This document shows positions 15,632 to 20,744 of a stretch of 20,744 nt of DNA, in pieces (the first letter of the stretch is position 1; each line of letters begins with the position of its first letter). The notes under the pieces are model-generated. The model was not told the DNA's origin and did not search any database. It was given only the letters and a program-made list of their open reading frames with translations. The position numbers and the translations under genes are program-made. The stretch is from DASWRT01 sp036403035 (GTDB taxonomy: Bacteria; Pseudomonadota; Alphaproteobacteria; ATCC43930; CGMCC-115725): the NCBI GenBank assembly GCA_036403035.1, contig DASWRT010000284.1, positions 1-20,744 on the forward strand, written 5' to 3'.

Positions 15632-17769
15632 CGCGCGCTCCCGCCACCCGCGCCGGCGGCCCGGAGCGAGCCGAAGCCGCGGCCCTCGGCGGCGAGACGG
15701 GCGAGCAGCGGCGCCGGCTCCAGCGTCGGGTCCTGCGAGCGGGCGGCGAACTCGGCGAGGCGGTCGCGGACGTAAGGCAGGCCGACCGCATCGGCGTAGA
15801 ACATCGGCCCGCCGCGCCATGCCGGCCAGCCGTAGCCGTAGACCCAGACCACGTCGACGTCGCCGGGCCGGGTCGCGATCCCCTCGTCGAGGATCCGCGC
15901 CGCCTCGTTGATCATCGGGAAGGTCATCCGCTCGACGATCTCGTCGCGCGGGATCGCCCGCCGCGCGAGGCCGAGCCGCGCCGAGGTCTCGACGACGATC
16001 CGCTCGACGTCCGGGTCCGCCAGCGGCGCGCGCGATCCGGCCTCGTAGCGGAAATAGCCGGCGCCGGTCTTCTGGCCGTAGCGGCCGGCCTCGCACAGCG
16101 CGTCCGAAACCGGCGCCACGATGCCGCGGGCGCGGCGGATGCGCATCCCGACATCGAGCCCGGCAAGGTCGTACATCGCGAACGGCCCCATCGGGAAGCC
16201 GAACTCGCCCACCGCCGCGTCGACCTCCTGCGGCAGGGCGCCTTCGAGCAGCAGCTTCTCGGATTCCGCCGAGCGGCGGGCGAGCATGCGGTTGCCGACG
16301 AAGCCGTCGCAGACGCCGACCGTGACGGGCACCTTGCGGAGGCGCTTGGCGACCGCGATCGCGGTCGCCAGCGCGTCGAACGAGGTCGCCTCGCCGCGGA
16401 CGATCTCCAGCAGCTTCATCACGTTGGCGGGACTGAAGAAATGCATGCCGAGCACGTCGCCGGGGCGGCGCGTGACGGCGGCGATCTCGTCGACGTCGAG
16501 GGTCGAGGTGTTGGTGGCGAGCAGCGCGCCGGGACGCGCCAGCCGGTCGAGGTCGGCGAAGATCCGCTTCTTCAGATCCATTTCCTCGAACACCGCCTCG
16601 ATCACGATGTCGGCCGCGCCGACCGTGCCGAAATCGGTGGAGCCGGCGATCAGCGCGACGCGCCGCTCCATCTCGTCGGCGGCCAGCCCGCCGCGCGACA
16701 CGCTGGTGCGGTAGTTCGCCCTGACCCGGTCGAGGCCGCGGTCGAGCGCGTCCTGCGCGGTCTCCACGACGGTGACCGGGATGCCGGCGTTGGCGAAGCA
16801 CATGGCGATGCCGCCGCCCATCGTGCCGGCGCCGAGAACGACGGCGCGACCGACGCCGCGCGGCGCCGTGCTCTTGGGCATGTCGGGCACCTTCGCCGCT
16901 TCGCGCTCGGCGAAGAAGATGTGGCGCAGCGCCTTAGATTCGTCGCCCGCCTGAAGCTCCAGGAACAGGCGGCGCTCCAGCGCCGTCCCCTCCTCGAACG
17001 GCAGGTCGACCGCGCCGCGCACCGCTTCGACGCAGGCGAGCGGCGCGCGTGTGCCGCCGACGCCGCGGGCCCGCTTCTTCGCCGCCGCGGCTGCATCCTC
17101 GAAGATCCGCGGGTCGGCCTTGGCGGCGGCGATCGCGCCGGTCATCTCGCGGACGCGGCGGAGCGATCCGCCGTCGGCGGCGGCGCGGCGGGCGAGCGCG
17201 GCCGCCTCGGCGACGAGATCCGCGCCAGCCGGGACGAGCGCGTCGACGAGGCCGATGCGCAGCGCTTCGTCCGCCGCGATCGGATCGCCGGAGACGATCA
17301 TGCGCAGCGCCGGCTCGACGCCGACGAGGCGCGGCAGGCGCTGGGTGCCGCCGGCGCCGGGAATGAGCCCGAGCTTGACCTCGGGCAGCCCGAAGCGGGT
17401 GCCGGGCGCGGCGATCCGGTGCGTGCAGGACAGCGCGATCTCCAGGCCGCCGCCGAGGACCGCGCCCTGCATCGCCACGACCACCGGCTTCGGGAAGCCG
17501 TCGATCGCCGCGATCAGGTCGAGGAGATTGGGCGGCTGGAGCTGTATCGGCGTGCCGAACTCGGTGATGTCGGCGCCGGCGGTGAAGGTCGACCCGGCGC
17601 AGCTCAGCACCACGGCCTTCGCCGAGACATCGTCACGGATGCGGCCGAGAGCGTCGACAAGCCCGACGCGGACCTCGCGCTTGATCGCGTTGACCGGCGG
17701 GTTGTCGATCGTGACGACCGCGACGCCGTCATCCAGGCGCAGATCGACGCACGCATTGATGGTGCCCAT
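15628..17769 (-). CDS. pimF: Fused enoyl-CoA hydratase/3-hydroxyacyl-CoA dehydrogenase, PimF/FadJ-like
   Basis: 713 aa bifunctional enzyme for the two middle steps of beta-oxidation. The crotonase domain (about 1-190) has GADITEF (65-71), Glu110 in GGGLEIALS and Glu130 in GLPEVKLGLIPGAGGTQRLP, the two catalytic glutamates of hydratases. The NAD-binding domain starts near 307 with VLGAGTMGGG (311-320). TNTSTL (419-424) and the catalytic His443 in GMHFFSPAN follow. Two C-terminal HCDH domains (about 485-690) include DGFVGNRML and VYGYGWPAWRGGPMFYAD. It is the first gene of the operon and should be cytoplasmic. Order and family match pimF of R. palustris; a general FadJ role is the alternative. 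Confidence 0.93.
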   Translation of the reverse strand: MGTINACVDLRLDDGVAVVTIDNPPVNAIKREVRVGLVDALGRIRDDVSAKAVVLSCAGSTFTAGADITEFGTPIQLQPPNLLDLIAAIDGFPKPVVVAMQGAVLGGGLEIALSCTHRIAAPGTRFGLPEVKLGLIPGAGGTQRLPRLVGVEPALRMIVSGDPIAADEALRIGLVDALVPAGADLVAEAAALARRAAADGGSLRRVREMTGAIAAAKADPRIFEDAAAAAKKRARGVGGTRAPLACVEAVRGAVDLPFEEGTALERRLFLELQAGDESKALRHIFFAEREAAKVPDMPKSTAPRGVGRAVVLGAGTMGGGIAMCFANAGIPVTVVETAQDALDRGLDRVRANYRTSVSRGGLAADEMERRVALIAGSTDFGTVGAADIVIEAVFEEMDLKKRIFADLDRLARPGALLATNTSTLDVDEIAAVTRRPGDVLGMHFFSPANVMKLLEIVRGEATSFDALATAIAVAKRLRKVPVTVGVCDGFVGNRMLARRSAESEKLLLEGALPQEVDAAVGEFGFPMGPFAMYDLAGLDVGMRIRRARGIVAPVSDALCEAGRYGQKTGAGYFRYEAGSRAPLADPDVERIVVETSARLGLARRAIPRDEIVERMTFPMINEAARILDEGIATRPGDVDVVWVYGYGWPAWRGGPMFYADAVGLPYVRDRLAEFAARSQDPTLEPAPLLARLAAEGRGFGSLRAAGAGGGSAR

Positions 17770-17923
17770 TCTTCCTCCCGAAATCCGTTCCGCGGCTCCG
17801 GCGTGTCTGCCGTATCGCAGCCGGTTGTTCTTGCGTGCCCGGCGTACCCTGCCGACGAGCCGATCTTACCAGCACTCGGCACGATCCGGCACGCGCCGGT
17901 TTCGCGATCGTCGCTGACCATAA

Positions 17924-17949
17924 TTCCGCATAGCGAAACTGTATTTCGC
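17924..17949. promoter_or_regulatory. Candidate IclR-type operator, three TTYCGC half-sites
   Basis: TTCCGC (17924-17929), ATA, GCGAAA (17933-17938), CTGTA, TTTCGC (17944-17949). The first two form a 15-bp imperfect palindrome with one mismatch. The second and third form a perfect 6-bp inverted repeat with a 5-nt spacer. The TTCCGC-N3-GCGRAA layout resembles operators of IclR-family regulators (pattern recalled, not searched). It lies about 155-180 bp upstream of the first gene of the pim-like operon. No IclR gene is in the window. Confidence 0.45.
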
Positions 17950-18047
17950 AGTTCCGGGGAAACGTTAATTACCGAGGCCGAGCGGCGCAACAGCTTTATC
18001 GAATGGAAACGGCAGTTCGGCGGGCGCCGCCGACGCTCCGCACAGAC

Positions 18048-18075
18048 AAAAAAACGGCCGCGACAAGCGCGGCCG
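18048..18075 (-). terminator. Rho-independent terminator pointing left
   Basis: On the minus strand a perfect 8-bp GC stem (CGGCCGCG with CGCGGCCG, at 18055-18062 and 18068-18075) with a 5-nt loop is followed directly by seven T residues (18048-18054). On the plus strand the hairpin is preceded by the A-run and followed by AGTCTC, so it works as a terminator only leftward. No leftward protein gene ends here. The next one to the right, puuE, ends 1 kb away. Confidence 0.65.
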
Positions 18076-18117
18076 AGTCTCAGGAGGAACCGCCTTGGAG
18101 CTCCGCACGGGAGTGCG
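18048..18117 (-). ncRNA. Candidate small RNA with anti-Shine-Dalgarno motif
   Basis: Reading left from about 18117, a 5-bp hairpin CGCAC-TCCC-GTGCG (18104-18117) is followed by a single-stranded stretch with GGTTCCTCCTGAGACT (CCTCC complements a ribosome binding site), then the terminator. CCTCC motifs upstream of or within stem loops are a hallmark of several alphaproteobacterial trans-acting sRNA families. The 5' end is a guess and no clear promoter was found. The same bases on the plus strand read AGGAGG, so they could instead be a translation signal. Confidence 0.3.
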
Positions 18118-18282
18118 ATGAGCGCCAATGACCCGGACCCTGGGTCGACCAAATTCCTCGCAAGATCCGGGCCAACATTGCCGGACGCATTTCCGGCACA
18201 CCGGCGACGGCAGCGCGACGCCGGACGATTCTGGTACGCCCCTTGCTCAAGGAGACAGATTACCGCAGTCCTGGTGCCCCCG

Positions 18283-18636
18283 ATGCAACGAACACACGTG
18301 CTCATTGTCGACGACGACCCGGACATCCTGCGGATTTTGGAAACCTATTTCAGACACCGCGGCATGCGGATCAGCACGGCCCGGCGCGCCGCCGTCGCGC
18401 GGGCGATCTGGATGCGGGATGCCGTCGACCTCCTGCTCGCGGATGCACGGATTCCCGGCGAGAACGGCATATCGCTTACGCGTGACGCCGCGGATAGCGG
18501 CATTCGGACGATCATCATGAGCGGCGATCTCGACTGGGCGGTCAGCCAAGGCGCCGACGCCGGCGCGCTGCTCGCGAAGCCGTTCGAACTGGACGCGGCG
18601 CACGACCGCGTGCTGTCCGTCCTGGCGCGCCGGTAG
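18283..18636 (+). CDS. Stand-alone response regulator receiver domain (CheY-like)
   Basis: 117 aa from the ATG at 18283 (MQRTHVLIVDDDPDIL). The acidic pocket Asp10/Asp11, phosphoacceptor Asp54 in LLLADARIPGENG, Ser80 in IIMSGD and Lys99 in LLAKPF give a complete phosphorylation site. There is no output domain, so it should act as a phospho-relay or protein-interaction module. No histidine kinase is nearby. An in-frame ATG at 18118 would add 55 residues of low-complexity, Arg/Pro-rich sequence, and a GTG at 18274 is also possible. AAGGAGA at 18249-18255 is the closest Shine-Dalgarno but is about 27 nt from the ATG, so the start is uncertain. The long open frame extending left to 15586 is antisense to pimF and is not coding. 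Confidence 0.8.
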   Translation: MQRTHVLIVDDDPDILRILETYFRHRGMRISTARRAAVARAIWMRDAVDLLLADARIPGENGISLTRDAADSGIRTIIMSGDLDWAVSQGADAGALLAKPFELDAAHDRVLSVLARR

Positions 18637-18703
18637 CGGCAATCGGGCAGCGCGGCTGTGGTATAGAGCTTCCGTCCGAAGCAGAACGCGAGCGACGCAG
18701 CCC

Positions 18704-19099
18704 ATGGGAGCCGGCCGCCTGACCACGCACGTGCTGGATACCGCGCACGGAATGCCCGCCGCGGGGGTTCGCATCGACCTCTACCGCATCACGGCCGCCG
18801 CAACCGACGGCGGCGGCGGCGCCGTCGCGGAGGACGAGCGCTAGAAGGTGTCGAGCGCGACCACCAACCGCGACGGCCGCACCGACCGGCCGCTGCTCGA
18901 CGGCGGCGCGCTGACTCCGGGCGACTACGAGCTGGTGTTCGCGGTCGGTGCCTATTTTGCGACCCGCGGTGCCGCCGCAGCAGGCATTCCGTTCCTCGGC
19001 GACGTTCCCGTCCGCTTTCGGGTCGCGGACGGCGACGCGCATTACCACGTCCCGCTCCTCGCCTCTCCCTGGTCCTACGCAACCTATCGCGGAAGTTGA
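18704..19099 (+). pseudogene. uraH: 5-hydroxyisourate hydrolase interrupted by an in-frame TAG
   Basis: Reading from ATG 18704 to TGA 19097-19099 in one frame gives 131 codons with a single internal TAG at 18842-18844 (codon 47). On both sides the sequence is a typical transthyretin-like HIU hydrolase. It has THVLD with His9 (8-12), LYRI, then TTNRDGRTD with Arg59, ELVFAVGAYF, HYHVPLL (113-119) and the family's terminal YRGS. No frameshift is present, and all expected catalytic residues exist but are split between the two halves. A GTG at 18848 could start an 83-codon C-terminal piece that lacks His9. The enzyme would convert 5-hydroxyisourate to OHCU in urate breakdown. It is either a recent nonsense pseudogene or a sequencing error (TGG or CAG to TAG). 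The stop is 1 nt from the convergent puuE stop. Confidence 0.85.
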
Positions 19100-19100
19100 T

Positions 19101-20066
19101 CTACCGCGACGGACGGCGCGTGCGCTTGTTGCTGGAGCCGCCGGCACCGCCATAGGGGAACCGCGCCCGCCAGTGCTTCGCGATGTCGACGCGCCGGCAG
19201 ACCCAGACGCGGTCGTGCCGCTGCACGTGATCGAGAAAGCGGCAGAGCGCCGCGAAACGGCCGGGCCGGCCGGCGAGGCGGAGATGCAGGCCGACCGACA
19301 TCATCTTCGGCGAGCCCCGCTCGCCTTCGCGGTAGAGGACGTCGAAGGCGTCGCGCAAGTGCGCGAAGAAGTCGTCGCCGCTCGCGAAGCCGTGCATCGT
19401 CGCGAACTTCATGTCGTTGTTGTCGAGCGTGTACGGGACGACGAGGTGGCCGCGCCCGTCCGGCGCAGCCGGCACCCAGTACGGCAGGTCGTCGTTGTAG
19501 GCGTCGGCGTCGTAGAGGAAGCCGCCTTCCGCCACGACGAGCGCGCGGGTCTGAGGACTGACCCGCCCGGTGTACCAGCCGAGCGGACGCTGCCCGGAAA
19601 CCGCCTCGATCGCCTCGATCGCGCGGCGGATATGGTCCCGCTCCTGCTCCGGGCTCATGAACTGGTACTCGATCCAGCGCCAGCCGTGCGACGCGATCTC
19701 GTGCCCGTGCTCGACGAGGGCCTGCGCCAGCTCGGGCAGCCGGGCGATCGCCATGCCGACCGCGAAGGCGGTGAAGGGCAGCGAGCGCCGCTCGAACTCG
19801 CGGAGGATCCGCCAGAAGCCGGCGCGGGTACCGTACTCGTAGACCGACTCGATCTCGATGTCGCGGACGCCCTGAAGCGGCGTCTGCCCGACCACCTCGT
19901 GCAGATAGACCTCGGACTGCGCGTCGCCGTGCAGGACCGAGTTCTCGCCGCCTTCCTCGATGTTGACGACGAACTGCACCGCGATCCTGGCGTCGCCCGG
20001 CCAGCCCGGATCGGGCGGCGCGGCGCCGTAGCCGATGAGATCGCGCGGGTAAGGTTCGCTCGACAC
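19101..20066 (-). CDS. puuE: Allantoinase PuuE (polysaccharide-deacetylase-like)
   Basis: 321 aa. NodB-like TIM barrel of the PuuE group, a cofactor-independent allantoinase that opens S-allantoin to allantoate. Family segments seen: YPRDLIGYGAAPPDPGWPG (6-24), VNIEEGGENS (34-43), EYGTRAGFWR (77-86), HEIASHGWRWIEYQ with His122 and His127, PLGWYTGR (161-168) and YDADAYNDDLPYW (185-197). The start codon is GTG (20064-20066 read leftward), 7 nt after GGAGG, a convincing ribosome site. It is divergent from uraD with 59 bp between the starts, and its stop lies 1 nt beyond the end of uraH. Length is normal. Confidence 0.92.
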   Translation of the reverse strand: MSSEPYPRDLIGYGAAPPDPGWPGDARIAVQFVVNIEEGGENSVLHGDAQSEVYLHEVVGQTPLQGVRDIEIESVYEYGTRAGFWRILREFERRSLPFTAFAVGMAIARLPELAQALVEHGHEIASHGWRWIEYQFMSPEQERDHIRRAIEAIEAVSGQRPLGWYTGRVSPQTRALVVAEGGFLYDADAYNDDLPYWVPAAPDGRGHLVVPYTLDNNDMKFATMHGFASGDDFFAHLRDAFDVLYREGERGSPKMMSVGLHLRLAGRPGRFAALCRFLDHVQRHDRVWVCRRVDIAKHWRARFPYGGAGGSSNKRTRRPSR

Positions 20067-20091
20067 GATGGGGCCTCCGGTTATGATGCGG

Positions 20092-20110
20092 CGCGGCTCA
20101 TGAAGCCGCG
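20092..20110. promoter_or_regulatory. Inverted repeat in the puuE-uraD divergent region, candidate operator
   Basis: CGCGGCTCATGAAGCCGCG: perfect 7-bp arms (CGCGGCT and AGCCGCG) with a 5-nt spacer, centred between the divergent starts at 20066 and 20126. It could be a shared operator for a ureide regulator or an RNA hairpin in the uraD leader. No regulator gene is in view. Confidence 0.4.
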
Positions 20111-20125
20111 GCGGGAAGGGCCCCT

Positions 20126-20644
20126 ATGGACAGGCTTTCGATCGCGGAGGTCAACCGCCTGACGCCGGAAGAGTTCGTGCGGCGCTTCGGCGCGGTGTTC
20201 GAGCACGCGCCGTGGGTCGCCGAGCGCGCCGCCGCGGCCCGGCCGTTCGCCGACCGGGCGGCGCTGCACGCGGCGATGGTCGGCGCGGTGCGGCAAGCGG
20301 GCGAGGCGGAGCGGCTGTCGCTGCTGCGCGCCCACCCGGAACTGGGCGACAGGCAGCTTCTCGCGGCGGGGCGCCTCACCGCCAGCTCGCAAGGCGAGCA
20401 GCAGGGCGCCGGACTCGACCGGCTCGATCCCGCCGACGCGGAGCGGCTGCGCCGGCTCAACGACGCCTACCGCGCCCGCTTCGGCTTTCCCTTCATCCTC
20501 GCGGTCAAGGGCCGTAGCAAGGACGAGATCCTCGCGGCGCTCGACGCGCGCACCGGCAACGACCGCGCCGCCGAGATGGACGCCGCCTTCGCCGAGGTGG
20601 CGAAGATCGCCAGATTCCGGCTCGCGGACCTTGTCGTCGGGTGA
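20126..20644 (+). CDS. uraD: OHCU decarboxylase (2-oxo-4-hydroxy-4-carboxy-5-ureidoimidazoline decarboxylase)
   Basis: 172 aa, normal family length. It decarboxylates OHCU, the product of UraH, to S-allantoin, the substrate of PuuE. Seen: the catalytic His70 in LLRAHPELGDR (67-77), SSQGEQQGAGLD (87-98) with the conserved E-Q pair, and NDAYRARFGFPFILAVKGRS (112-131), the C-terminal signature. ATG 20126 follows GGAAGGG with a short spacer. Together with uraH and puuE it completes 5-hydroxyisourate to allantoate; the urate oxidase step must be encoded elsewhere. Confidence 0.94.
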   Translation: MDRLSIAEVNRLTPEEFVRRFGAVFEHAPWVAERAAAARPFADRAALHAAMVGAVRQAGEAERLSLLRAHPELGDRQLLAAGRLTASSQGEQQGAGLDRLDPADAERLRRLNDAYRARFGFPFILAVKGRSKDEILAALDARTGNDRAAEMDAAFAEVAKIARFRLADLVVG

Positions 20645-20698
20645 TGCCGATTGCGGGACGGCTGCCGGGATCTCCGACTTAGAGAAAGTGAATCGGGG

Positions 20699-20744
20699 AT
20701 CGGGGGGATGAAGGGGGGGATCGGGGGGATGAAGGGGGGGATCG
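20699..20744. repeat. G-rich 21-bp tandem repeat at the window edge
   Basis: The unit ATC-G6-ATGAA-G7 occurs at 20699-20719 and 20720-20740 without mismatch, and a third copy begins at 20741. A partial copy ATCGGGG (20692-20698) precedes it. Runs of six and seven guanines all lie on the plus strand. The array starts about 50 bp after the uraD stop and runs off the window. Confidence 0.85.

Larger units (their letters stand above)
17770..18282. other. Divergent intergenic region between the pim-like operon and the response regulator
   Basis: 513 bp. From left to right it contains the leader of the leftward operon, a cluster of IclR-like half-sites (17924-17949), and an intrinsic terminator pointing left (18048-18075) with a possible small RNA behind it. 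A Shine-Dalgarno-like AGGAGG (18081-18086) follows, then an in-frame upstream ATG (18118) that could extend the response regulator by 55 codons. No convincing -35/-10 pair was found for either flanking gene. The AT content is locally higher around 17920-18010. Confidence 0.6.

Noticed and set aside
15632..16801. Leftward extension of the CoA ligase frame, giving a 956-aa protein
   Set aside because: The added part lies within pimF in another frame and is Arg-rich. The ligase homology starts at MSAVAAVPAAQ with an ATGA overlap.
15586..18282. Rightward open frame of about 900 codons running in frame into the response regulator
   Set aside because: It is antisense to the clear pimF gene, has Arg/Asp/Ala-rich composition without domains, and is a GC-codon-bias shadow. 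Only its last part, from 18283, is a receiver domain.
18842..18844. TAG as a recoded amino acid such as pyrrolysine
   Set aside because: HIU hydrolases need no such residue, and no pyrrolysine genes or recoding element are visible. A nonsense mutation or base error is simpler.
1..20744. CRISPR arrays, tRNA/rRNA genes, insertion sequences, phage or toxin-antitoxin genes
   Set aside because: I scanned for spaced repeats, transposase motifs and tRNA-like cloverleafs by eye and saw none. The only tandem repeat is the short array at the right edge.

Overview
The window is GC-rich chromosomal DNA, most likely from an alphaproteobacterium of the Hyphomicrobiales (Bradyrhizobium/Rhodopseudomonas-like). 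This rests on gene content and layout: a pim-type dicarboxylate beta-oxidation operon, a GntR-controlled polyamine-type ABC transporter with a Tat-type binding protein, and a cofactor-free PuuE ureide branch. No 16S, tRNA, phage, IS or CRISPR is visible, so the taxonomy is inference.

Region 1 (1-8245) is a leftward transport and catabolism unit. It comprises a GntR/FCD regulator, a Tat-exported solute-binding protein, a BPL_N-type glutamine-amidotransferase-fold protein, an ABC ATPase, two permeases and a cytoplasmic gamma-glutamyltransferase. The last five genes are tightly packed, with start/stop overlaps of 1 or 4 nt or a 4-nt gap. Both the regulator and the binding-protein gene have readable sigma70-like promoters with palindromes that could be FCD operators. 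The pairing of a GGT with a class-I amidotransferase fold beside a PotABCD-like transporter suggests import and processing of an amine or gamma-glutamyl compound. The first 33 bases hold the end of a rightward dehydrogenase/quinone-reductase gene.

Region 2 (8246-8961) is a long non-coding stretch followed by one small rightward gene (77 aa) of unknown function with a strong Shine-Dalgarno.

Region 3 (9039-17769) is a leftward acyl-CoA degradation operon. In transcription order it encodes a fused enoyl-CoA hydratase/3-hydroxyacyl-CoA dehydrogenase, an acyl-CoA ligase, a thiolase, a large and a small acyl-CoA dehydrogenase subunit, and an ACAD10/11-like dehydrogenase. The first five match pimF-A-B-C-D of Rhodopseudomonas palustris in family and order. 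An ACAD11-like gene occupies the place where pimE is expected. Together they would activate a medium-chain (di)carboxylate and run complete beta-oxidation cycles.

Region 4 (17770-18636) holds IclR-like half-sites upstream of the pim-like operon, a leftward intrinsic terminator that may end a small RNA carrying an anti-Shine-Dalgarno CCTCC, and an orphan single-domain response regulator.

Region 5 (18704-20644) is a ureide cluster: 5-hydroxyisourate hydrolase (uraH, interrupted by an in-frame TAG), allantoinase puuE, and OHCU decarboxylase uraD. These are the steps from 5-hydroxyisourate to allantoate. The window ends in a G-rich 21-bp tandem repeat that runs off the edge.
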